From Muribaculaceae bacterium (lineage in GTDB: Bacteria; Bacteroidota; Bacteroidia; Bacteroidales; Muribaculaceae): a DNA stretch of 64,000 nt. Made by a program: the position numbers and the translations under genes. The stretch is from assembly GCA_022509085.1 (NCBI GenBank), contig JAFLTW010000007.1:1-64000 (forward strand), written 5' to 3'. Of this stretch, positions 1 to 8,165 are shown piece after piece; positions within the stretch are counted from its first letter, which is position 1; every line of letters begins with the position of its first letter. The notes under the pieces are model-generated. The model was not told the DNA's origin. It was given only the letters and a program-made list of their open reading frames with translations, and ran no database searches.

Positions 1-4
1 CTTT

Positions 5-520
5 TCATTTTGGCTCCCGGGTTTTAGACATGAAACTTTCAACTTTATCTTGCTCTGAGTCAATATGGAGTTGCATCTTTTTTTCAAAGTCATTCATTTT
101 ATCGATATTGGCCTGAGCAATGGAGATGGCTTTATCTCCTGTGATTCGTTCTCCATTGGAATATACCACACACTCGATTTGAGTGGAGGCTATATTGTCC
201 GGATTGTTTTCATCCGATCTGTTGTTGAAGAATAAAGGAACTGAAAGAGCAATCACAAGTGCAAGACACGCAGCCGCACCATAGAAAGCGAAACGTTTGT
301 AAAACGGTTTCTTGGAGATTGTGGTTTGTTTCGAGTCTGCAATCTTCCGTTCTATACCCATTATAACTTTGGTTTCATTTATAAGGGCAGAGTCTTTATC
401 CGTCTTTAGAAGGACATAATAAAGTTCCGTTTCTTCAAGCACGGACAGTTTGCATTCGATATAAAGATTGCAAAGAGTTTCAAGCTCTCCAACCGAAAGT
501 TCAATATTTTTATCCTTCAT
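5..520 (-). CDS. Single-pass membrane protein, probable anti-sigma partner
   Basis: The 171-residue protein has a cytoplasmic N-terminal part of about 90 residues, one hydrophobic segment at about residues 77-100, and a polar, charged C-terminal part that would lie in the periplasm. It overlaps the upstream ECF sigma gene by 4 bases, so the two are translationally coupled; this order (sigma, then one-TM protein) is the usual one for a sigma/anti-sigma pair. I see no clear FecR or zinc-binding anti-sigma motif, so the role rests on context and topology. Its stop codon overlaps a further ATG at base 8 (ATGA), so another gene of the same operon probably starts there and leaves the window. Confidence 0.6.
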   Translation of the reverse strand: MKDKNIELSVGELETLCNLYIECKLSVLEETELYYVLLKTDKDSALINETKVIMGIERKIADSKQTTISKKPFYKRFAFYGAAACLALVIALSVPLFFNNRSDENNPDNIASTQIECVVYSNGERITGDKAISIAQANIDKMNDFEKKMQLHIDSEQDKVESFMSKTREPK

Positions 521-993
521 ATATCATTTCTTTTAAGGTTGCTTTGAATTTTCTTCCTAATCCTGCTCATTTCGGTTCTGACGGCTTCTACACTTCTACC
601 GGTAATGTCAGCTACTTTGTCATATTCAAGACCCTCCCGGACTATGTATTGATAGACCTCCCGTTGTCGCTCGGAAAGATTGGCAATAAGTTTTCTTTCA
701 TAATCTTCGATACTTTCATCAGGAGGATTTTCAATTGGTTCTTCGGGATTTTCAAATACCGGTTTTTGATGGGATTGGTGTTTTAGAATATCAATGCAAC
801 GGTTTCTTAATGCCTTAAAAAGTTTATTCCCTGCTTCGGAATCTGAAGTAACCGGATTTTTTGACCACAAATTCATGTAGGTATCCTGCATTGCGTCCTT
901 GGCGTCTTCCTCATCTTTGAGGAAACCAATCGCACTGCGAAAAAGCTTCTCGCGTAAAGCCAAATATGAATGTGTCAGAAAATCAGATTTCAT
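517..993 (-). CDS. ECF-type RNA polymerase sigma factor
   Basis: The 158-residue protein has the two-domain layout of an extracytoplasmic-function sigma factor. Region 2 is at about residues 10-75 with the hallmark DAMQDTYMNLW segment and FKALRNRCIDILK. After an acidic, proline-rich linker, region 4 is at about residues 103-155 (LSERQREVYQYIV, then a helix-turn-helix ending SVEAVRTEMSRIRKKI). Length is normal for the family. It overlaps the membrane protein gene downstream by 4 bases. It probably directs transcription of a small regulon in response to an envelope signal, but no target promoter can be assigned from the sequence. Confidence 0.9.
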   Translation of the reverse strand: MKSDFLTHSYLALREKLFRSAIGFLKDEEDAKDAMQDTYMNLWSKNPVTSDSEAGNKLFKALRNRCIDILKHQSHQKPVFENPEEPIENPPDESIEDYERKLIANLSERQREVYQYIVREGLEYDKVADITGRSVEAVRTEMSRIRKKIQSNLKRNDI

Positions 994-1320
994 ATTTCGC
1001 CACTGTCTTATGCTATGCTTTTTATCATTTGGAATGGGTTGCTTCTATATTAGATACGATTGAGATGACAAAACATAACATCAAAAGAAAAAAATTTTTA
1101 TAAAAATATTCTTATACCAATTTGTCTTTGTTAGTAATATAAAAGTTAAAATAAAAATATTGAAAAAAAATGTGTGATTATTCGGCAAAGAGCCGGGGGC
1201 GTAGTGCCGATGGATAAATCTCGCATACACTATAAAATTTGTGTGGCACCTTGACCTCACCTCCGAAAAAATTGAATCCTCACCTCCAGACACTTAAGCG
1301 GTCATGCCCTGCAATGTGGT
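994..1320. other. AT-rich intergenic region, nothing assigned
   Basis: About 330 bases between the sigma gene (read leftward) and the 3' end of the LuxR-type regulator. A 70-codon reading frame on the minus strand ends in a run of Phe, Ile and Lys codons and resembles no protein I know. I see no terminator with a T-run and no repeat. Confidence 0.5.
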
Positions 1321-2274
1321 TTAAAGTTTTACCTCTTTTGCGTCTATTATGTTGTGGATAATTGCATAAATTGTTAGTCCGGCAGACGAATGGATACCAA
1401 GCTTCGCATTGATATTACGGCGGTGAGTTGCCACCGTATGTGGTGAGATAAACAATTCTTTTGCTATCTCCTTATTTGATTTACCGGAAGCAACACATCT
1501 GATAATATCTTTTTCTCTTTCACTAATGGCTTCATCCGTTTCTCTATAGGATTTATTACCTTTAACTGAATCATGATTACTTTCCGAGTTATCTCTTAAC
1601 TCATTTTCGAGTCTTGCCACTTCCGGCACAAAAAGTTTGCTCTCAATTTCAAAATGTGAAATAAGATCCTTTTCACACATTACAATATCAAACAGTGTTA
1701 CACTAAGTTTGGGGTTCTCTTTTTGGGTATAATGATAGATAAAAAGGTCTTTCAATTCATTAAGTTTGGCGGCTGCATTGTCATGATTCTCTGAATATCG
1801 GTTTATATTGAAATTGCCGTCAGTCTCGCCTTTTGTTAACCTCTCCACATAAGGGAACACCACGTCGTTTTCATAATTCATATGACGGGACACCTCCTCA
1901 ACATAATCATCATAAAACCGCATGAACAGGATTTCCACCTCATTGGGAGTAGTGTGGTTTATGGCTTCAATAAGCTGATGGCGTATTCTCGGCAGACTGA
2001 TTTCAAGAAAGCCGGCGTGAGCCTTCTTCAGATAGGCTGTTAGCGTCTTCAAGGAAATAGAACCTGATTTGTAAGGATATCCACTCAAAAGATTGCATAC
2101 GGTGAGAAAAGTATCCGTATCTACGCCATTTTTACTGCAGATTGATGCAACAGTGTCGTCTCCAAAACCGAACGCGAGCCCGAACCTGCCGACTGTCTTA
2201 ACGAGCAGACTGTTGTCTCGCAAAACCTCCCGCATCGTGTTCTCCTTACTATATCCTATTGCTTTATCTATCAT
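1321..2274 (-). CDS. Hemerythrin-like/LuxR-family transcriptional regulator
   Basis: A 317-residue protein with three parts. Residues about 13-60 (from MREVLRDN) resemble the short ScdA/RIC N-terminal domain but lack its Cys pair, having FGFGDD there. The middle, about 75-225, looks like a hemerythrin HHE four-helix domain, with HMNYEND and HFEIES as the H-x3-E pairs that bind a di-iron centre in this family. The C-terminus is a LuxR helix-turn-helix (SEREKDIIRCVASGKSNKEI, then SPHTVATHRRNI). The ATG at 2274 is chosen because a good promoter lies at 2295-2326, which would exclude the ATG at 2325. The gene is divergent from the heme-uptake operon. A role in sensing iron, oxygen or nitric oxide is inference. 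Confidence 0.8.
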   Translation of the reverse strand: MIDKAIGYSKENTMREVLRDNSLLVKTVGRFGLAFGFGDDTVASICSKNGVDTDTFLTVCNLLSGYPYKSGSISLKTLTAYLKKAHAGFLEISLPRIRHQLIEAINHTTPNEVEILFMRFYDDYVEEVSRHMNYENDVVFPYVERLTKGETDGNFNINRYSENHDNAAAKLNELKDLFIYHYTQKENPKLSVTLFDIVMCEKDLISHFEIESKLFVPEVARLENELRDNSESNHDSVKGNKSYRETDEAISEREKDIIRCVASGKSNKEIAKELFISPHTVATHRRNINAKLGIHSSAGLTIYAIIHNIIDAKEVKL

Positions 2275-2290
2275 AATAATGTTGGTTAAT

Positions 2291-2326
2291 GTTGCAAAAT
2301 TACTCATTTTGCAAAAGAAGGCCAAT
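2291..2326 (-). promoter_or_regulatory. Promoter of the hemerythrin/LuxR regulator
   Basis: Read on the minus strand, ATTG (2323-2326), a 20-base spacer and TAATTTTG (2295-2302) match the Bacteroidetes promoter. Bases 2291-2303 are the exact reverse complement of 2408-2420, the -7 region of the divergent operon. Confidence 0.65.
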
Positions 2327-2384
2327 ACTTAATAATCGTTAATTTAAGTTCCCTTGACCGGTGAATTTTTACTGCTTAAAGAGT

Positions 2385-2420
2385 ATTGCGCCGCCGGTTT
2401 AAGGGTGGTAATTTTGCAAC
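2385..2420 (+). promoter_or_regulatory. Promoter of the heme-uptake operon
   Basis: ATTG (2385-2388), a 20-base spacer and TAATTTTG (2409-2416) give the same architecture and spacing as the divergent promoter. The 13 bases 2408-2420 are the inverted copy of 2291-2303, so both promoters carry the same sequence around their -7 boxes. This promoter places the start of the next gene at 2443 or 2446 rather than 2386. Confidence 0.6.
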
Positions 2421-2442
2421 GGAAAAATTCATAAGATTTTGC

Positions 2443-3315
2443 ATGATGAAAAATAAATTGCAGTGGGGCAAATCTATTGCCTCTTTCTTCCTTGTGCTCT
2501 TTATGATGCCTCTGGGGCATGCTGCCATGATAATTATGGAGCATACTTTAAGCCTTTCCGTTCTCCATTATTCAGCTTTTGCCCTGGGTTTGGCAGGCAT
2601 AATGATGGTGATTAGAAGCGTATATGTTAAAGGCGATACACGGCAGACCCTGTGGGGACTGGCCGGAGGGATGTTTTTCTGGACGGGATGGGTGGAATTC
2701 CTGTTTCAATATTTTGCCAACAGATTTGGGACGCAACCACAGGTAGACCCTATCTCAGGTGAAATAGTGACAAAGCCCGAATATCTCATACTTCCGGCAA
2801 CTTTCGGATTATGGATGATGATAATGATGCTTTACGTTTTTTGTTGCCGTACCGGATGCGATTTTATACGATGGTGGCAGAAGCTTCTTTTAGGCAAACG
2901 TAAAGATGAGATTGTTTCAAGGGGGTTTAAGCGCCATACAGGGATTGTCACTTTTATGGAACTGGTAATGATAATGTGGACGAGCTACCTCCTTCTGATG
3001 TTTTGTTACGACGACAATTTCATCGGCGACCATCACCCCGTTACTTTGATAATCGGACTCCTATGCCTGATTGCCTCAATTTTTATTTTCCGAAAGCAAC
3101 TTTATATTCCAACGTGGGGCGGTAATATCCGAATGGCTATTGCTACAGTTATAGTCTTCTGGACCCCGGTTGAGATTATGGGAAGAATCAATCTATTCAA
3201 GGAGATATGGATTGCTCCCTTCGAACATATTTTTGAGATGACCTTAATATTGGCGGCCTTTGTTTTGCTCGCGACATTACTCATCTTTAAGACACGAACT
3301 CCACGTACTGTTTAG
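2443..3315 (+). CDS. Polytopic membrane protein of unknown function
   Basis: 290 residues with about seven hydrophobic segments (starting near residues 15, 38, 66, 110, 170, 205 and 260). I do not recognise the family. It is the first gene of a rightward run that continues with a calycin-like lipoprotein, an HmuY-like protein and an HmuR-like receptor, so it may take part in heme or iron handling at the inner membrane; this is inference from position only. The start at 2443 (or the adjacent ATG at 2446) follows the promoter at 2385-2416. Confidence 0.65.
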   Translation: MMKNKLQWGKSIASFFLVLFMMPLGHAAMIIMEHTLSLSVLHYSAFALGLAGIMMVIRSVYVKGDTRQTLWGLAGGMFFWTGWVEFLFQYFANRFGTQPQVDPISGEIVTKPEYLILPATFGLWMMIMMLYVFCCRTGCDFIRWWQKLLLGKRKDEIVSRGFKRHTGIVTFMELVMIMWTSYLLLMFCYDDNFIGDHHPVTLIIGLLCLIASIFIFRKQLYIPTWGGNIRMAIATVIVFWTPVEIMGRINLFKEIWIAPFEHIFEMTLILAAFVLLATLLIFKTRTPRTV

Positions 3316-3354
3316 AAATCTCTAATTATAACATATATAACAATTAATTTCAAA

Positions 3355-3891
3355 ATGAAACACTCGAAACATCTTCTTTACAGCCTTATGGCCTTGGCCA
3401 TGGCAACAATTTCGCTGACCTCGTGCAGCCATGACAAAGACGAACCTAAAGAACCCTCTTTGACTGATGAATATGTCGGAGAATTTTCAGGAAAGCTTAC
3501 GCTGAATATTGCAGGTCAATATGATTACGACTCGGACATCAGAATAATAATCTCCGAAGGTGAAAATGAGACATTGAAGATAACATTCCCGAAATATGAA
3601 TTGTCCAACACATTGATGGGTGACATCACAATGGGAAGCCTTACACTTGAAAACCTTACATACAATCCCTCAAAAGGCGGCTTCTACCTCGATTATGGGG
3701 AGGCAGGCGTAAGCCAGTATTTCAAGGCCGAAAGAAACGGAGCCGTAACAATGGACAGCGAGTATCAACTGAATGCACCCAGCGACATATTTGTAACCAA
3801 AAGAGAAGACGGGAAAATTAAAGTTGTCAATTCATTCCGAATCGGTGCCATGCCAATGCCGATTACCGCAACTTTCATAGGCCACAAATAA
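3355..3891 (+). CDS. Calycin-like domain lipoprotein
   Basis: 178 residues. The N-terminal hydrophobic segment ends in a lipobox (SLTSC, Cys at about 24), so the protein is probably anchored to the outer membrane. The rest is rich in alternating beta-strand patterns and resembles the Bacteroides calycin-like domain: repeated GEFSGKLTLNI and DITMGSLTLENL type strands and a closing ITATFIGHK. Calycin beta-barrels often bind small hydrophobic ligands. The gene lies 3 bases before the HmuY-like gene, which suggests a part in the same uptake process; the ligand is unknown. Confidence 0.7.
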   Translation: MKHSKHLLYSLMALAMATISLTSCSHDKDEPKEPSLTDEYVGEFSGKLTLNIAGQYDYDSDIRIIISEGENETLKITFPKYELSNTLMGDITMGSLTLENLTYNPSKGGFYLDYGEAGVSQYFKAERNGAVTMDSEYQLNAPSDIFVTKREDGKIKVVNSFRIGAMPMPITATFIGHK

Positions 3892-3894
3892 TAA

Positions 3895-4698
3895 ATGAAA
3901 CCGTTTACGTCATCCACATATATATTCAAATGCCTCGCACTGCTGACCGCAGCGATGCTCTCAGGGTGTGAAGGCATTTTTAACGGAGTCTACGACGAGC
4001 CCCAATCAGAAACCCGATCCACTACAGACGGCCATCTATATATCAATGCATCCGGTTGGCTGGAATGGCATTATATCGATTTGAAGGCTGTAGCCGAGAG
4101 AGTTTCTGCATATCCTGATTTTGACACTTCCTCCTTATGGCAAACAATAGAAATTCCCACTATCGAAACTTTGGAAGAATCCGCTGAGAAGAATAATGAA
4201 AAGGCGGGAATCTATTTTTATTGGTATGATGTGTTTGGAAATGGAATTTCAAAGCAGGAATATATGGGTTTCACTCCTACCAAATCACAACCGGAACCGG
4301 AGTATTGGACCTTCGCCGTGCATCGTAACAATGTGAGGACCAATGGCTGTATGGTGGCTGAAACCGACTTTACCTCCCTGTCACAACTTCCGGAAGATTC
4401 TGACTGGGTTTCAGCCCTTGTCTTCACGCCCGATGAATGGAACCAGACTGATGTGTGGACGGTGCAGGACAGAATGCTTAACGGCATCATCGGTAGCCAG
4501 GGTATTTATATCAACCGTGTTTTGAGCGGTTGGCTCAAAATGGTAATCCCCCCAATGCCGCCTGTCTTTGAGATCAATAGTCACGTATTTATCCTAAAGC
4601 TGCCCGACGGCACTTTCGCGGCTCTTCAACTTGAAGATTATATGAACTCCTCGGGCTCAAAATGTTGCCTTTCCATTAATTACAAATATCCACTTTGA
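3895..4698 (+). CDS. hmuY: HmuY-like heme-binding lipoprotein
   Basis: 267 residues with a lipobox (MLSGC, Cys 25) and an HmuY-type C-terminal part, including LPDGTFAALQLEDYMN near the end, which matches the closing strands of Porphyromonas/Bacteroides HmuY proteins. HmuY proteins capture heme at the cell surface, partly from host hemoproteins, and pass it to HmuR. The stop overlaps the receptor gene by 4 bases (4695-4698), as expected for an hmuYR unit. Axial heme ligands cannot be assigned by eye; the protein is Met- and His-poor, so ligand use may differ from that of P. gingivalis HmuY. Confidence 0.8.
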   Translation: MKPFTSSTYIFKCLALLTAAMLSGCEGIFNGVYDEPQSETRSTTDGHLYINASGWLEWHYIDLKAVAERVSAYPDFDTSSLWQTIEIPTIETLEESAEKNNEKAGIYFYWYDVFGNGISKQEYMGFTPTKSQPEPEYWTFAVHRNNVRTNGCMVAETDFTSLSQLPEDSDWVSALVFTPDEWNQTDVWTVQDRMLNGIIGSQGIYINRVLSGWLKMVIPPMPPVFEINSHVFILKLPDGTFAALQLEDYMNSSGSKCCLSINYKYPL

Positions 4699-6662
4699 AG
4701 ACGCACAGGTTACATATCTTTTTGCTCCTTCTTGGACTCTATACTCATTCCTTTGCACAATATTCCTGTACAACGGATACGTGTGAATGGGATGTCTTGA
4801 ATCTTGACGAGGTAGTGATAACCGGCACAAGAGTACCTAAACTGCTCAAAGACACTCCTGTACAGACAACGCTCTTAACATCGAAAGATATTGAGAGGTC
4901 GGATGCGACAGATATCCAGGGATTGCTTCAATCGGAATTGCCAGGCGTGGAGTTCTCTTACGCCATGAACCAGCAGGTTCATTTGAATTTCGGAGGTTTC
5001 GGAGGCCAAAGCATTCTCTTTCTCATTGACGGAGAACGAATGGCCGGAGAAACACTCGATGATGTGGATTTCTCGCGTATCGACATGAACAATATTGACA
5101 GGATTGAAATTGTAAGAGGGGCCTCGAGTGCTCTGTATGGCAGCAATGCCGGAGGTGGGGTAATAAATATCATTACTAAAGGAGCCTCTAAGAAATGCGA
5201 TCTTGATCTTGATGTCAGATTTGGGCGGCATGCCGACCGAAGATATATGTTAAGTGTAGGAAGCAACTTCACTCATATTCAAAATTCATTTTCGGTTACA
5301 GCTTCGAGAATGAGCAATTATTCCGTTCATAATGCGCCGGGTGCCGAAGCGGCAGTTGTAAGCACGATTTTTGGTCATAAAACATTGAATGTTCGTGAAA
5401 AGTTAGTGTGGAAACCTTTTGACGGCCTTAAATTGTCGGGAAGAGGCGGATTCTATATGCGGGAATTGCCACGTGAGATTGAAGCCCCTGACAGATATAG
5501 GGCTTACAACGGAGGTGTTAAGGGAGAATGGAAAATTGGAACCGAAGATTATTTAGAGTTATCCTATTCTTTCGACCAGTATGATAAATCCCAATACAAC
5601 GGCCTTTCAGGATTGGATATACGAAATTACAGCAATGTGCAGAACTCTGTTCGCACACTTTATAACCATTCGTTTATAAATGGTTCCATTCTTACCGCCG
5701 GTGCAGACTATATGCATGACTATCTGATGAATACAAAACTTGCAGGAACTAAAAAGGCTCAGGATTGTGCCGATTTGTTTATGCAGGTTGATTGGATGGG
5801 TTCAAACAAGTGGGAAGTTGTAGGAGCGTTGCGTTATGATTATTTTTCCGACGGAAGGATGTCGAGAGTTACTCCTAAGATTTCGGCACGTTATAAACCC
5901 GTGGTAAACCTAAATATAAGAGCAGCATACGGAATGGGGTTTAGAGCACCGACTCTTAAGGAAAAATATTACGAATTTGACATGGCCGGAATCTGGATTG
6001 TAAGAGGAAATCCCGACTTAAAACCGGAAACGGGACATAACATTAACTTCTCGGCTGATTATACCGTAAGACAATACAACATCACGGCCACGGCCTATTA
6101 CAATCATATCAAAAATAAGATAACCACAGGGTTACCGTATTATTTGCCCGACACCACCACTCAACTCTATCTTAATTATGAGAATCTTGCCGATTATAAT
6201 TCCTGTGGAGTTGAAATCACCGCACAGGCGGCATGGCGCAACGGGATTTCCGCAAAATTATCATATGCATTTACATACGAAAAAAACGTGCGTAACAAGG
6301 AAGACAAGGAGGCCAACAACCAGTTTATGCCTGCCCGCCCTCACTCCCTGACAGCGAGAGTGGGTTGGGACAAGTCTTTTTCGGAGAATTATAGTATTAC
6401 TATTGACTTGAACGGAAGATTTCTGTCGGCTGTTTTCAACAAAGAGTATGTGGACTTTTACGATTTATCGAAGGGAACAGTTATCATAAAATATCCTGGG
6501 TATACTTTATGGAAACTTTCAGTATCACAAAAAATCTTCGGCAAAGTAAGACTGACAATAGCACTTGACAACCTTTTCAACTATAGGCCTCGATATTATT
6601 ATCTAAACGCGCCGTTAACAGACGGCATTAATCTTCTCGTTGGAGCCAGTGTAACGATTTAG
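4695..6662 (+). CDS. hmuR: HmuR-like TonB-dependent heme receptor
   Basis: 655 residues with a signal peptide ending near FAQ (residue 22). The TonB box region and plug follow (LDEVVITGTRVPKLLKDTPV, then the plug motif RIEIVRGASSALYGSNAGGG). The beta-barrel contains the FRAP and NPDL boxes of heme receptors (GFRAPTLKEKYYEFDMAG followed by RGNPDLKPETGHN). No His lies between these two boxes, unlike HemR-type receptors, which resembles the HmuR branch. It follows hmuY with a 4-base overlap. The receptor would import heme across the outer membrane using TonB energy. Confidence 0.88.
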   Translation: MKTHRLHIFLLLLGLYTHSFAQYSCTTDTCEWDVLNLDEVVITGTRVPKLLKDTPVQTTLLTSKDIERSDATDIQGLLQSELPGVEFSYAMNQQVHLNFGGFGGQSILFLIDGERMAGETLDDVDFSRIDMNNIDRIEIVRGASSALYGSNAGGGVINIITKGASKKCDLDLDVRFGRHADRRYMLSVGSNFTHIQNSFSVTASRMSNYSVHNAPGAEAAVVSTIFGHKTLNVREKLVWKPFDGLKLSGRGGFYMRELPREIEAPDRYRAYNGGVKGEWKIGTEDYLELSYSFDQYDKSQYNGLSGLDIRNYSNVQNSVRTLYNHSFINGSILTAGADYMHDYLMNTKLAGTKKAQDCADLFMQVDWMGSNKWEVVGALRYDYFSDGRMSRVTPKISARYKPVVNLNIRAAYGMGFRAPTLKEKYYEFDMAGIWIVRGNPDLKPETGHNINFSADYTVRQYNITATAYYNHIKNKITTGLPYYLPDTTTQLYLNYENLADYNSCGVEITAQAAWRNGISAKLSYAFTYEKNVRNKEDKEANNQFMPARPHSLTARVGWDKSFSENYSITIDLNGRFLSAVFNKEYVDFYDLSKGTVIIKYPGYTLWKLSVSQKIFGKVRLTIALDNLFNYRPRYYYLNAPLTDGINLLVGASVTI

Positions 6663-6846
6663 CTTTAAGGCGTATATTGGATGCGGTTTTCAGTCTTTCC
6701 GCTTTCCGACGGGAAGTTCGGTCGGGGCTTTGTCGAATAGAGGGCTGTTATAACCAGAAAGGTTGGCCTTTATAAGATTGAGCCGTGGAGCAACATGTTT
6801 TTGAGCCTTAAAACAACATGGTGTTGGTTTTATGATTGTAATTTTG
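6663..6846. other. Spacer between hmuR and the 81-bp repeat array
   Basis: About 180 bases without a supported gene. It ends with TAATTTTG at 6839-6846, a possible -7 box immediately before the first repeat unit, but no good upstream element stands 19-21 bases before it. Reading frames here on both strands are open only because the repeat unit length is a multiple of three. Confidence 0.4.
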
Positions 6847-7251
6847 CGGTGAGGCTTGATGGCTTCGCCACCGTGCACCGGCCTGTGGCCGACGTTCACT
6901 TCAAGCTCACGCGCGATTTTCAATTGTCGGTGAGTCTTGATGGCTTCGCCAGCGTGCACCGGCCTGAGGCCGACGTTCACTTCAAGCTCACGCGCGATTT
7001 TCAATTGTCGGTGAGTCTTGATGGCTTTGCCAGCGTGCACCGGCCTGTGGCCGACGTTCACTTCAAGCTCACGCGCGATTTTCAATTGTCGGTGAGTCTT
7101 GATGGCTTCGCCAGCGTGCACCGGCCTGTGGCCGACGTTCACTTCAAGCTCACGCGCGATTTTCAATTGTCGGTGAGTCTTGAGGGCTTCGCCACCGTGC
7201 ACCGGCCTGTGGCCGACGTTCACTTCAAGCTCACGCGCGATTTTCAATTGC
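6847..7251. repeat. 81-bp tandem repeat, five copies
   Basis: Five head-to-tail units of 81 bases begin at 6847, 6928, 7009, 7090 and 7171 and differ at only a few positions. Each unit can fold: an outer arm pair (GTGAGtCTTGA with TTCAAGCTCAC), a small GGCttcGCC hairpin and a central CGGCCtgtGGCCG hairpin. The array ends 24 bases before the SDR start codon. The same element occurs once more at 19693-19756 in the other orientation. The long open frames on both strands follow from the 27-codon period and are not taken as genes. Confidence 0.9.
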
Positions 7252-7275
7252 ATCATAAAACTAAACATAATATAT

Positions 7276-8010
7276 ATGAATAAGACAGCAGTAGTTATTG
7301 GTGCAGGTTCGGGATTGGGTTTCGGACTTGCGAAAAAATTCAAAAAAGAAGGCTTTAAGGTTGTACTCGTTGCCCGTAATGAGCAGTCTTTGAAAGAAAT
7401 GACCGAGCAACTGGGCGAGGATGTATTCTATAAGACAGCAGATGCCTCCGACGAGGAAACACTAAAGAGAACCATTGAGGAAATAAAGAATGAGTATGGT
7501 ACTCCTGACGTGGTATTGTATAATGTTGGTATCACAGCTCCGGATTCAGATAACCTTACAGCAGAAACTCTGGTCGAGCATTTCAAGGCCGATGTGGCAG
7601 GGGCTTATACTACCGCTACATGTTTCGCCGATGAGAAATTTTCCGAAAAGAGAGGTGCGATAATCTTCACGGGAGGTGGTTTGGCAATGTATCCCGCCGC
7701 CGGCTTCATTCCCTTATCCATAGACAAAGCAGCTTTGCGCACACTTGCCTACATACTTCACGACAAATATAAAAAGCAGGGCATATTTGTCGGCATCGTG
7801 GAGGTCTGCGGAACAATCAACGGCTCGCTTTATTTCTCCGCCGACAATATCGCTGAATCATACTGGCGTATGTTTCTTGACCGCGATAAATGTGAATATG
7901 CCTATGAGACACCGGGACTCTCCGAAGAACAAAATCAGTATGGAGCCTTTGAAAACAAAAGCGCGGAATACTGGGGCAAAGTCTATAAATTTTCATCAGA
8001 AGATAAATGA
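7276..8010 (+). CDS. Atypical SDR-family protein
   Basis: 244 residues. The N-terminal Rossmann motif is clear (GAGSGLGFG, residues 9-17), and YNVG at 82-85 corresponds to the NNAG motif. At the active site the usual Y-x3-K is altered: Lys151 is present (PLSIDKAALR), but the position of the catalytic Tyr is Leu147. The protein may therefore bind NAD(P) without normal dehydrogenase chemistry, or use another residue. The start at 7276 follows the repeat array; the longer upstream frame is repeat sequence. It overlaps the following aldo/keto reductase remnant by ATGA, so the two were once coupled. Confidence 0.8.
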   Translation: MNKTAVVIGAGSGLGFGLAKKFKKEGFKVVLVARNEQSLKEMTEQLGEDVFYKTADASDEETLKRTIEEIKNEYGTPDVVLYNVGITAPDSDNLTAETLVEHFKADVAGAYTTATCFADEKFSEKRGAIIFTGGGLAMYPAAGFIPLSIDKAALRTLAYILHDKYKKQGIFVGIVEVCGTINGSLYFSADNIAESYWRMFLDRDKCEYAYETPGLSEEQNQYGAFENKSAEYWGKVYKFSSEDK

Positions 8011-8156
8011 GCCACTCCATACGATTGAACAACGGAATTGAGATGCCAATGATAGGATTTGGAACGTACCAAATTTTCGATTTTGTCCTTTCTGAAGATG
8101 AAATGAAAAAGATTGCTTCGCTCGACCTTGACCGAAGTATGTTTAACTGGTGGTAA
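8007..8156 (+). pseudogene. Aldo/keto reductase remnant, internally deleted
   Basis: A 49-codon frame joins the first about 22 residues of an aldo/keto reductase (IRLNNGIEMPMIGFGTYQ) directly to the last about 27 (LSEDEMKKIASLDLDRSMF). A complete enzyme such as the one at 13846-14703 has about 285 residues, so some 230 are missing, including the whole catalytic barrel. The join keeps the frame and the normal stop. The ATGA overlap with the SDR gene shows that this was a functional operon partner before the deletion. No activity is expected. Confidence 0.8.
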
Positions 8157-8165
8157 GAATCTTTT

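Noticed and set aside
1081..1293. 70-codon minus-strand frame between the sigma gene and the LuxR-type gene
   Set aside because: Low-complexity Phe/Ile/Lys ending, no promoter and no resemblance to a protein.
6839..6846. TAATTTTG before the repeat array as promoter of the SDR gene
   Set aside because: No upstream element at 19-21 bases, and it would leave a leader made of the whole array; kept only as a remark.
6690..7343. Long open reading frames on both strands through the 81-bp repeat
   Set aside because: They are open only because the unit is 27 codons without stops; they lack starts with promoters and run antisense into the SDR gene.
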